Source of the DNA: DASYXT01 sp035934555
GTDB lineage: Bacteria > Verrucomicrobiota > Verrucomicrobiia > Limisphaerales > UBA8199
DNA length: 58,727 nucleotides
Direction of reading: 5' to 3'
Assembly (NCBI GenBank): GCA_035934555.1
Contig: DASYXT010000045.1
Location: forward strand, 1 to 58,727
Below, piece by piece: positions 43,058 through 51,221 of the stretch. Position numbers and translations under genes: made by a program. A model generated the notes under the pieces. The model was given only the letters and a program-made list of their open reading frames with translations. It made no database searches and was not told where the DNA came from. Numbering within the stretch: position 1 is the first letter of the stretch; every line of letters begins with the position of its first letter.

Positions 43058-44437
43058 TCAGGCCGGCACTTGCCCAGCCACTTCGGGCTGCTCCTGGACC
43101 TCCGGGGCAATGGTCTCCTGCTCAAGGCAGAGGGAGCCCAGCCGGCTATAGCGCGCGGCAATTGCCAGCAGCAGCCAAAACACGATGGTGCTTTGCGAGT
43201 CCTCGTACAAGGGGTCAAACATGGCGCCAAGAGTGTAGCTGCCGACGATGCCCGCGAACAAGCCGACACCCAGACCCCGGATGCCGTCCTCAGGAGACCC
43301 GGCGAGACCCCAGGCGCAGCCCCAAAAGCCGAGCACGATGGCGGCGAAGATGCCGGTAGCCAGCCAACCCCGCTGCACTGCAAGTTCAATGTAGGTGTTG
43401 TGCGGGCTCACCGCGTACTCCAGGGCCTCGAAGGCCGCGGCATCGGCTACGATGCCGTGGCCAAACCATGGCGCCTGCATGCTCCGATTCCAGAAGTAGG
43501 CCCAGCGCTGGTAGCGCGGGGTCATCGCGTCATCCGTCTCGGCGTGCTTCATCCTTTCAAGGCGGTTCTCGAAAGTCTGCGGCAGCAGGTTCAGCTTGTA
43601 GGCGCCGGCAAAGGCAACGATTCCGCCCAGCAGCAGAGGCAGAAACAGGCGGTGGCGGAACAGCCGCAAGCGCCAACTCAGCATCCCGAAGGAGAGCGCG
43701 AACGCGATCCAGGCGGCGCGGGTCCCGCTGGCCATGAGCGCCAGCGCCAAGAGGATCGCCGCAACCCACGCCATGCGTTTGCGCCGCCATTGTTCAGAGG
43801 CCAGCAGACAGGCCAACCCAATCGAGAGGGGGATCACCATGAAATGCCCGAATACGGTTGGGTGCCCCAGGGTCGAGAAGGCCCTCGTTCCGTCGTAGCC
43901 TCCAGCGGCTGCGAGTTGGTCTTCGACAATATCCGGGTACGTTCCAACAAACCAGGACAAGAGCGTCCGGTGAGTCGCGACCTGGACCAGCCCGATGATC
44001 GCTGAAACGGTCGCCGAGAGCAGGTACAACCGCAGGGCCTGTTGGAGCGACTCGGGGTTGTCCAGCACGGCATAAAACAGGAAGAAAGAGACGACATAGA
44101 GCGTCGGCTTGAACGTTGCCCACAACACCGCATCGAACGTTAAGCTGACCGTGAAAGCAACAATGTGTGTGTAAAGGAAACTTACGACTGTCGCCAGCGC
44201 GAAAGCCCCAACCCGCCCGCTCAGGGGAACATTTCGCGCAAACCTGAGCCCATCGTTGCCCGCGGCCACTCCACATAGGCCACCCATGATGGCGACCTCG
44301 AACACGCTGAGCCTCACACCGACCGGCAACTGCCACTCCAGCCAAAACGCAGCGGTCAAGGCGATCAGCATGACCCCCCGCCGCGGGTGAAGAAACGAAA
44401 CCAGGAAAACCCCGGCAAGCAGCAGCAACGGTATCAT
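43058..44437 (-). CDS. Wzy/O-antigen ligase-family polymerase
   Basis: 459 residues with about ten to twelve membrane helices. The conserved SPHNTYIELAVQRG loop (PF04932-type Wzy_C) lies near residue 350. These proteins join repeat units into a chain on the periplasmic side, or ligate them to lipid. With Wzx and the Wzc-like protein nearby, polymerase is the likelier job. The start at ATG 44437 is followed by a good membrane segment. Confidence 0.88.
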   Translation of the reverse strand: MIPLLLLAGVFLVSFLHPRRGVMLIALTAAFWLEWQLPVGVRLSVFEVAIMGGLCGVAAGNDGLRFARNVPLSGRVGAFALATVVSFLYTHIVAFTVSLTFDAVLWATFKPTLYVVSFFLFYAVLDNPESLQQALRLYLLSATVSAIIGLVQVATHRTLLSWFVGTYPDIVEDQLAAAGGYDGTRAFSTLGHPTVFGHFMVIPLSIGLACLLASEQWRRKRMAWVAAILLALALMASGTRAAWIAFALSFGMLSWRLRLFRHRLFLPLLLGGIVAFAGAYKLNLLPQTFENRLERMKHAETDDAMTPRYQRWAYFWNRSMQAPWFGHGIVADAAAFEALEYAVSPHNTYIELAVQRGWLATGIFAAIVLGFWGCAWGLAGSPEDGIRGLGVGLFAGIVGSYTLGAMFDPLYEDSQSTIVFWLLLAIAARYSRLGSLCLEQETIAPEVQEQPEVAGQVPA

Positions 44438-44577
44438 CGCTTGTTCAACTGTAACCCTTCAGCGGCGCCGGTAGACCAAGCGGATGGACGTTGGATGGAC
44501 ATGGATAAACGCGGGCTTTGAACTTGCCTTTCCATGAACCGAGCGACCGAGCCCTGAAAGCCGCCTCCTCTCCCCAG

Positions 44578-44602
44578 CCCTCTCCTCCAGTGGAGGAGAG
44601 GG
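44578..44602. repeat. Perfect 11-bp stem hairpin (CCCTCTCCTCC/GGAGGAGAGGG)
   Basis: Arms 44578-44588 and 44592-44602 with loop AGT, in the 256-bp space between a glycosyltransferase gene and the polymerase gene. On the plus side AGAAAATT follows; on the minus side no T-run follows. This looks like a REP-type palindrome and could stabilise or attenuate the minus-strand transcript. Confidence 0.85.
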
Positions 44603-44693
44603 AGAAAATTCGGTGGGTTCATGGTGCAATGCGCGTTAAAAAACGTCGCGGCTATGCACATGCTTGTGCACCTGTTTGGCTGAGCCCGCACTG

Positions 44694-45854
44694 TCACTGT
44701 GGCGTCGTGCTGGGTTTCCACTCGGGGCCAGGAACGTGACTCCGGCCCAGGACGCGCTGGTAGACGGACAAGGTCCGCCTTGCGGCGTCGTGCCAGGAGA
44801 ATTGCCCGGCTCGTTCCCGTCCACGCCGAACCAGATCCTGGCGGAAGTCCTCATCTCTGAGGGTTCTTTCGAGCAACCCCGCCAAACCCTCTTCGTCCTC
44901 GGTGCGAAAGTAAGCGGCGCCGTCGCCGCCGACTTCAGGCAGGCAGGAGCTGCGCGCGGACAGCACGGGCGCCCCGCAGGCCATCGCCTCGAGCAGGGGC
45001 ATGCCGAAACCCTCATACTTGGAGGGAAAGACAAAGGCCGAACAGAGGCTGTAAAGCGCCGGCAGGTCCTCCTCCGGGACAAAGCCCGGCATCCGGACCC
45101 GGCTTTCGATCCCGAGGTCCCGCACCAATCGCTGGATATTGGCCGAGTTCCGGCCAGGCTTGCCGGCGAGCACCAGGTCCAGCGGGCCAGGCCATGAGCC
45201 GGTGAGCCGGGCAAACGCCCGAAGCAGCGTATCCAGGTTCTTGTGAGGCAGGTAGGTGCCGACGTAGAGAAGGAACGGGCGGTCCAGCCGCAGCCGGCGA
45301 GCCAGATCCGCCTTGCGCTCGGGCTCGGCAGGGGCAAACGCGGGTTCGACCCCGTGATATACCACGTCGATCTTCGATTCCGGAATGCGCAGCCATCGGA
45401 CGATATCGCGGCTGGTATTTTCGGAGAGGGCGATGATCCGTTCGGCCCTGGCGGCCTTTAGCCGGTGTTGCCACCAGATGTTCATCCGATTGACCCAATT
45501 GAGCATCTCCGGGACGTAAAGGGCGCTCAGGTCATGCAGCGTCAGGACGAATGGGCAGGGGGTCCAGACCGGCGCAGTGTTGTAGAGAAAGTGGAACAGA
45601 TCGAAGCGGCGCCGGCGCCGGACAATGTCGAGCGGGACGCCGAGCTGCTTGTAGAATGGCGGGCGCCATGGCACCACAATGCGTTCCATACCACCGTCGG
45701 CAAAGAGCTCCGGGATCTCATAAGGTTTATCCACGTAGACCGACAAGCTGCCCGGGGGCATTAGGGACTTGAGTTCGCGCAGGAGATTCCTCGCATAACG
45801 GCCAAATCCCGTCATGTGGCTGCCCATCCACCTGCCCTCGGCGCCTATGTTCAT
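44694..45854 (-). CDS. Glycosyltransferase family 4
   Basis: 386 residues, GT-B fold. TGFGRYARNLLREL at the N-terminus binds acceptor. Donor-site signatures are LLYVGTYLPHKNLDTLL and SKYEGFGMPLLEAM (E-X7-E). It is likely a retaining transferase for the repeat unit, on the cytoplasmic face. Its ATG overlaps the stop of the previous glycosyltransferase (ATGA), which implies translational coupling. This fixes the start at 45854 rather than the longer frame. Confidence 0.9.
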   Translation of the reverse strand: MNIGAEGRWMGSHMTGFGRYARNLLRELKSLMPPGSLSVYVDKPYEIPELFADGGMERIVVPWRPPFYKQLGVPLDIVRRRRRFDLFHFLYNTAPVWTPCPFVLTLHDLSALYVPEMLNWVNRMNIWWQHRLKAARAERIIALSENTSRDIVRWLRIPESKIDVVYHGVEPAFAPAEPERKADLARRLRLDRPFLLYVGTYLPHKNLDTLLRAFARLTGSWPGPLDLVLAGKPGRNSANIQRLVRDLGIESRVRMPGFVPEEDLPALYSLCSAFVFPSKYEGFGMPLLEAMACGAPVLSARSSCLPEVGGDGAAYFRTEDEEGLAGLLERTLRDEDFRQDLVRRGRERAGQFSWHDAARRTLSVYQRVLGRSHVPGPEWKPSTTPQ

Positions 45855-47113
45855 ATCGGTCCTCGGCTTGAACCCGCGAAAAATCTGTGGTCGCCGGGTG
45901 CGCAGGCAGCTCTTCGCCCGTCTGCTTGGGCCCGGTCGCCCGCCAGGTTGGTCCTGCAGCCTGCCGCAGGTCGCAGCACGGACCGGAACACCTCCAAGTA
46001 TCGGCTGGCAGCCGACTCCCAAGTGAAGCGCGACTCAACCACCTGCCGCCCCGTACGGCCCAACTGCAGCGCAAGCTGGGGATGGTCCAGGAGGCGCAGC
46101 ATCGCCGCGGCGAGGACTTCCGGTGTCCGCTCCTTGACCAGGAGGCCCGTGGTGCCATCCGAAACGATTTCCAGCAGCCCCCCGACCGCCGTCGCCACGA
46201 CCGCCTTGCGGGACGCCATGGCTTCCAACGCTACAATGCCAAAACCCTCCCGCTGCGATGGGACCACCAGAAACTCGCACCTCTGGAGAAACCCGGCCAC
46301 GCCCTGGTGCGGCACCCGCCCAACGAAGATCACGCTAGCGGAGATGCCGCACTCGGCGGCCAGCCGCCGCAACCCGGCCTCCTCATCCCCCTGGCCGACC
46401 AGAACCAAGCGCAACTCCGGCACGCGCCGGACAACCGGGGTGAAGGCGCGGATGAGCAGATCGAATCCCTTGACCGGCTTCAGACTCCCGACCCCTAACA
46501 CGAATGGGCTCGCGGGAACGGCGGAGGCATCGGCGGCACAATCGAACTCCTCTACTCTGACGCCGTTCCCGATAACTGTGACCCCCTGGCGAGGAGCCCC
46601 TCCCATCAGCCGGCAAACCGTCTCGGCCAACGAGCAAGAGTTGGCGGTGATGGCGGCGGCTGTGCCTAAGGTGCGCTGCGCCAGACGCCCGTGCGGCGAA
46701 TCCGCGCCTGGAGGTAACGCTTCGATGTCGCTGCCGTGGGTACTAGCCACAATCGGCAGGCCCCGAGACCGACAGCACAAACCCGCGTACAACGCCGGCT
46801 CGCACAGATAGTGCAGGTTGACAACGTCGTAGGGACCCGAGCGCAGAACCCGCTCAAAGCCCAGCCAGCACTGCACGAACCGAATCGGTGAAGTCAACAA
46901 GCCCCGGCCGCGCCAGGTGGGCAGAACGAAGGGCAGACGACGCACCCGAATGCCCTCGATGGTATCCTCGCGGGCCAATTCCCGTGGCCAGCGGGTGGTG
47001 AGCACTTCCACTCTGTGGCCGCGGGCCACGAATTCACGGCAGAGATTTCCCGTCGCGATCTCAAGACCACCCAGGTGAGGGTGGTACAGGCTGGGCATCA
47101 TCAACACGTTCAT
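45851..47113 (-). CDS. Glycosyltransferase family 4
   Basis: 420 residues. MPSLYHPHLGGLEIATGNL is the acceptor-side glycine-rich motif; VLGVGSLKPVKGFDLLIRAF and SQREGFGIVALEAM (E-X7-E) give the donor site. ATG 47113 starts two bases after the stop of the upstream glycosyltransferase. The last 40 residues (after LRPAAGCR) are likely disordered. Confidence 0.9.
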   Translation of the reverse strand: MNVLMMPSLYHPHLGGLEIATGNLCREFVARGHRVEVLTTRWPRELAREDTIEGIRVRRLPFVLPTWRGRGLLTSPIRFVQCWLGFERVLRSGPYDVVNLHYLCEPALYAGLCCRSRGLPIVASTHGSDIEALPPGADSPHGRLAQRTLGTAAAITANSCSLAETVCRLMGGAPRQGVTVIGNGVRVEEFDCAADASAVPASPFVLGVGSLKPVKGFDLLIRAFTPVVRRVPELRLVLVGQGDEEAGLRRLAAECGISASVIFVGRVPHQGVAGFLQRCEFLVVPSQREGFGIVALEAMASRKAVVATAVGGLLEIVSDGTTGLLVKERTPEVLAAAMLRLLDHPQLALQLGRTGRQVVESRFTWESAASRYLEVFRSVLRPAAGCRTNLAGDRAQADGRRAACAPGDHRFFAGSSRGPI

Positions 47114-47115
47114 AA

Positions 47116-48252
47116 TCACCTGGAGCCGCAGCCCGCCAGCGCCTGGCGGTACACACTCTCCACCTGCCGCGCCATGCGTGCGATGGAGAATTCGCGCTCG
47201 ATGAGCGACCGAGCTTCCCGCCAGATCGCCTCGGCCGCGGCCGGGTTCGAGAGCAGAAAACAGATTTCCTCGGCCAGCCGGACGTGGTCGCCTACGGGCA
47301 CAGTGCAACCGGTCTTGCGGTGCCGCACGATCTCGCTCATGCCCCCTGCCTCCGTGACGACCGCGGGAACGCCGGCCGCCATCGCCTCGAGCAGCGCGTT
47401 AGGCAGGCCCTCGGAGCGCGAGGCCATCAAAAACACGTCCGCCTCGGCAAGGAGACCCCGTGTGTCGCTTACTTCGCCGAGCAACTCGACGGCTCCGCCG
47501 ACCCCAAGTTCACCGGCCAAGCGGGCCAGTTCCGCCCGAAGGGGGCCGTCGCCGGCGCACTTGAGCGTCGCACCTGCGAAGCGTGCGCGGACTAGCGGAA
47601 GAGCCCGGATCATGGTTTGCTGGTCCTTGACGTCGACCAAGGCGCCCACGCTTACCAGCAGCGGCCGGCGGCCGGGCGGCGCGCCGAGATCCCAAGCGCC
47701 GCGCAGCCGCGGCGGGCTCCACCGGTCGGTGTCCACGCCGTTCAGGATCACGACCGTTTTCTCCGGAGGCACTCCGAAATACTCGACGAGGTGGCGCCGG
47801 CAATCTTCGGACACGCATATTACCCTCTGGCCCCAGAAGCAGAACCTACGCTTCCCTTGGTGAATCGCATTGTAGGTGCTGACCAGAGGCCTTCTGATGA
47901 GCGGCGTGCCGAGCCCGATCATGAAATTAGTCCAGCGGTGGCGGCTATGCACGCAATCGATCGCTTCGCTGCGGACCACCCGGGCTAGAGCCAGCGTTCC
48001 CCGCAAGGCAAGGACGGGCAAGGTTCGAGGGGCCCTGAGGGGCAGCACATGGTGCTTAAAGCCCTCCGCAGCGAGTTCCCTGGCTATGTCCGGTGAGGAA
48101 TCGGAGGCCCAAACCACTTCGTGGCCCAGCGCCCGCAGTCCTCGGCCCAGGTTCAGCATGGCCGTTGTAGCGCCGTAACGATTTAGCACAGGCCGGGTAA
48201 AGAGGATCCGAAGCCTTGAGGCTTTTGCATCGCCGGGTGTACTATACATCAT
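47116..48252 (-). CDS. Glycosyltransferase family 4
   Basis: 378 residues. NRYGATTAMLNLGRGL replaces the usual glycine-rich N-terminal loop; VSVGALVDVKDQQTMI and SRSEGLPNALLEAM (E-X7-E) mark the donor site. First of three adjoining glycosyltransferase genes, each coupled to the next by overlap or a 2-bp gap. Two ATGs at 48252 and 48249 are possible. The 269 bp upstream hold no supported gene. Confidence 0.9.
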   Translation of the reverse strand: MMYSTPGDAKASRLRILFTRPVLNRYGATTAMLNLGRGLRALGHEVVWASDSSPDIARELAAEGFKHHVLPLRAPRTLPVLALRGTLALARVVRSEAIDCVHSRHRWTNFMIGLGTPLIRRPLVSTYNAIHQGKRRFCFWGQRVICVSEDCRRHLVEYFGVPPEKTVVILNGVDTDRWSPPRLRGAWDLGAPPGRRPLLVSVGALVDVKDQQTMIRALPLVRARFAGATLKCAGDGPLRAELARLAGELGVGGAVELLGEVSDTRGLLAEADVFLMASRSEGLPNALLEAMAAGVPAVVTEAGGMSEIVRHRKTGCTVPVGDHVRLAEEICFLLSNPAAAEAIWREARSLIEREFSIARMARQVESVYRQALAGCGSR

Positions 48253-48521
48253 GGGCGTTAGGGAATTCGAGTTGGACCGCGTGGTGGGTCAAAGGCGGCT
48301 CATGGCCTGGTGCAAGTTCTGAGCCAGGTTCAGAGTGGTGAGGCGGTCGAGCCGCACGAGGACAAGGCTAAGGGCCAAGCGAGCAGACTCCAAGGTCTGG
48401 TCTTCTGAATGCACGGCCTTTCTTTCCGCCGGGTGTAATGGTCACGTATTTGTGCGGGCATCGCGAAGCGGAAGCTGTTGGCGATTGAAGTTTGGCAGTT
48501 GACGGAGACGAATCCGCCAAC

Positions 48522-50777
48522 TTAGGATTTCGAAAGCAGAAGCTCGACCGAGGCGAGCAAGGTCTGGCGCTCGGTGCACCAGCGGTGCCGCGCGTACACT
48601 TCCTTGCCCCGTGCGACGATCTGGCCGGTTTGGACGGGATGCTTCTGTACCCAAGCAATCACCCGGGCTAGGTCCTCAGGGTTTTCCGCCTCGAAGAAGA
48701 GAATCTGGTCCTCATCAAAGTAATCGCGAATTCCCTTGGTCCGAGGGACAATGACTGGCTTGCTGAGGCAGAGATATTCAAAGATTCGGGTCGGAAAATT
48801 GATTTCGGTGAAGGGTGTCCGACAGTTGGGTATCACACCCAAGTCAGCCTCCAGGATCGCCGATGGAATGTCGTCGATCCTGCGCTTACCCTTGTAGCGG
48901 ACCCTTCCGTTAAGGCCCCGACTTTTTGCTTTGAGAAGAATCTCCTCCAAGTACGCATTCCTGCCACCGAAAATGTCCAGGACCACAGAGGCGTCAACAT
49001 GGGTCAATTTAGAGAGGGCCTCGATTGCGGTGTCCAATCCGTGGCGTTGGGCAATCAAGCCATGATACATCACGCGGAATTCCTTCCCGGATCCCGATCG
49101 GTTTGCTGGATCCTCGGGGCGGAAGATCTTCTCGTCCGGTGTGTTCATAACGATCCGGATCTTGCTCTCGGGGCAGCTTCGGGCGCAAAAGAGCCTGCGG
49201 AAGGCTTCATTGGGTGTGAGCACGAGATCTGCGCAGGAAATGCTCCATTTCTCTAGCCGCTTAAGCCATCGGACCATGGTTGAGTCTTCGCGGAGCTTGT
49301 AGATGGTCTGGTACACCTCGGGCATCGGGTCGTGCAAGTCCAAAATCAATCTTGCCCCTCGGAGTTTGGGCAGAATCGCGGCGAATATGAGGAAATCCGG
49401 CATGTTGTGGACGTGGACCAGATCGTATCTGCGCCGGAAGGAACGGGCCGAGAGGAGGAGGAAAGAGTGCAGGAAGAAGCGGGCGTACTGCCAAAAGTAC
49501 CGGAGCTTGCCGCTACGTTTGTGTTGGATCGGAAGCCGAGTGATGCGGAGGTGCCCAGTCACCTCGCCAGGCGGATCGGCGGGGCCATCCCTAAGGCAGA
49601 TCAGGTCTATCGACATGCCCTGATCGAGCAGAGCCTGGAGCTCGCGCCTAGGCCTAGGGTCGGAGGGGTAACCAGAATACAAGACGACGGCAGCGTGCTT
49701 TGCGCACAGGCTCGGCCGGCTGAAGCCAGGACTGCAGGTTGAGCGCGTGGCGTTCTTGTCTAGGGGTGAGGCACAGGAGCGGCAATAAGCCGCGAGATCT
49801 CTCGGAAGCGGTTGCCAAAACTGCCCGTTGTACTTCTGACGGATGTATTTAAGGAGACCAATGTAGAACTCGGCTGGGAAGGTGTGCGAGGCGGGGTCCT
49901 TATCGAAGCGGAGGTAATCTGGGTGAACATTGACCAGCGCCATGCCTCCATGTTTGGCGATCCAGTCCAGCTTTTGGAACCAGATGTCCGGCTGGCGTTC
50001 CTGGAGGAGGAGGAAGAGAGTGGAGTCCTGGGGGAGGGTGTACGGCAGTTCGACGTAGCCGCCTTCGCTTCGCTGCGGCGCGGCAAGCCCGTCTGAGGGT
50101 TGAGCGTTGAGCGTTGAGTGTTGAGCGTGGCCGGGGCGTGGGACCCAGAAGGGGAAGATGGTGTGACGACCCACGGGTTGAGGTTCGAAGGGATCGGTAT
50201 CGAAGGTGGAGGCGTCGTATTGGATATCAAGTGCATGGAGCCAGGCCAGGTTATGCAGCATGAACCCTGAGCGAAAACCGGCAGCACCCCAATCTTTGAG
50301 GTACCGATTGATTCGGACGGCGCGACGGTTGAATTCATTGCGCGTGAGGAACAGCTTGCCGTCATGATGAAGGTCGTGCACGCCCAACTCGAAACCGGCG
50401 GACTGGATGGTTTCTCTCAGTTCTGCGTTTACGCGGTAGCTTCCTTCAGGAATGAGGTTAAATGAGGAGCGAAATCCGAGATCGGCGTCAGCCTCCATCA
50501 GGCGCGGGATATTCTTAACCCCAGTCGGGCTTTCGACATCATGGGTCAAAACCACGGCGAACTGCTTTCCGTCGGGCCACCCTGGCCACCCGGCTGGGGG
50601 TCTTTCGGAACCAGGCATGATAGGCCAAATCCCTTGAACTTGGTGCCGTTTTCGCGCTGTCAACCACCTGCGGGTCGCAAGTCGGAGCTGGTAGGGCACC
50701 CAAGGCTTTAAAGAGTAATAGAGGCGGTTACGAAGCATGCTGCGTGTGGACTGCTTGCCTGAAGTTGGTGTCTGCAT
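48522..50777 (-). CDS. Polysaccharide deacetylase-glycosyltransferase fusion
   Basis: 751 residues. The N-terminal part (about 60-340) is a NodB-like barrel with VVLTHDVE and ELGVHDLHHDG as motifs 1 and 2. The C-terminal part is a GT4 enzyme with DLVHVHNMPDF, VMYHGLIAQRHGLDTAI and NFPTRIFEYLCLSKPVIV. One chain may couple sugar transfer to deacetylation. Residues about 217-240 (QHSTLNAQPSDGLAAPQRSEGG) are a word-repeat insertion in the deacetylase domain that keeps the frame. GGGAG before ATG 50777 supports this start over 50828. Confidence 0.85.
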   Translation of the reverse strand: MQTPTSGKQSTRSMLRNRLYYSLKPWVPYQLRLATRRWLTARKRHQVQGIWPIMPGSERPPAGWPGWPDGKQFAVVLTHDVESPTGVKNIPRLMEADADLGFRSSFNLIPEGSYRVNAELRETIQSAGFELGVHDLHHDGKLFLTRNEFNRRAVRINRYLKDWGAAGFRSGFMLHNLAWLHALDIQYDASTFDTDPFEPQPVGRHTIFPFWVPRPGHAQHSTLNAQPSDGLAAPQRSEGGYVELPYTLPQDSTLFLLLQERQPDIWFQKLDWIAKHGGMALVNVHPDYLRFDKDPASHTFPAEFYIGLLKYIRQKYNGQFWQPLPRDLAAYCRSCASPLDKNATRSTCSPGFSRPSLCAKHAAVVLYSGYPSDPRPRRELQALLDQGMSIDLICLRDGPADPPGEVTGHLRITRLPIQHKRSGKLRYFWQYARFFLHSFLLLSARSFRRRYDLVHVHNMPDFLIFAAILPKLRGARLILDLHDPMPEVYQTIYKLREDSTMVRWLKRLEKWSISCADLVLTPNEAFRRLFCARSCPESKIRIVMNTPDEKIFRPEDPANRSGSGKEFRVMYHGLIAQRHGLDTAIEALSKLTHVDASVVLDIFGGRNAYLEEILLKAKSRGLNGRVRYKGKRRIDDIPSAILEADLGVIPNCRTPFTEINFPTRIFEYLCLSKPVIVPRTKGIRDYFDEDQILFFEAENPEDLARVIAWVQKHPVQTGQIVARGKEVYARHRWCTERQTLLASVELLLSKS

Positions 50778-50844
50778 GTTGCCCGCTCCCGTACTTCCCC
50801 TCAACTGGACGAGTTTAACCGGTCCCATCCCGCGCCGTTCAGTG

Positions 50845-51052
50845 TTAACGCTCCTGTTGCAGGCGCTCGGGAATGTAGCGGTGGATTTTGTTTAGAGTTC
50901 CGGACACGTTGCCTTCTGTTTCGCCCAGCATTGCGATTGATTGCTTGGCCGCGTCGCGGTTGGTTTTCTCGGATTCCAGGACTAAGAGGACCATGTCCAT
51001 GAACCTTGCCAACCGAGGCGTAATGCTGATCTGGCCTGGCTGACCGGCGGCA
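50845..51052 (-). pseudogene. Decayed duplicate of the 3' end of the wzc-like gene
   Basis: Translation ending at TAA 50847-50845 reads QISITPRLARFMD, then VLESEKTN, then LNKIHRYIPERLQQER. This parallels the last 62 or so residues of the Wzc-like protein (QISLTPRLARFMD, VESEKTD, LNKNRSYVPRSLQSQF). Near 51035 the fragment has CAGCCAGGCCAG where the intact gene has CAGCCAG, a 5-bp duplication that shifts the frame. No homology is seen upstream of about 51052. It is a remnant of a second wzc end; the rest of 51053-51221 holds nothing I can identify. Confidence 0.88.
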
Positions 51053-51221
51053 CCCCTCAGGGATTCAAATTGAACGAGGAGCGGAAACCTAAACGCGCCT
51101 CAATTTCCATCAGCCTTCTGCGTTTCCCCAGGCCAAGAGGGTCCCAACGGCGTATTTTAACCCGGAGCGACGAGTGAATCAGCGGCTTAACGCGGAAATA
51201 AATTCGATTGCGCAACATTCC

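Noticed and set aside
48368..48658. Minus-strand frame overlapping the end of the fusion gene
   Set aside because: It overlaps the end of a clear glycosyltransferase domain and has no motif or ribosome site.
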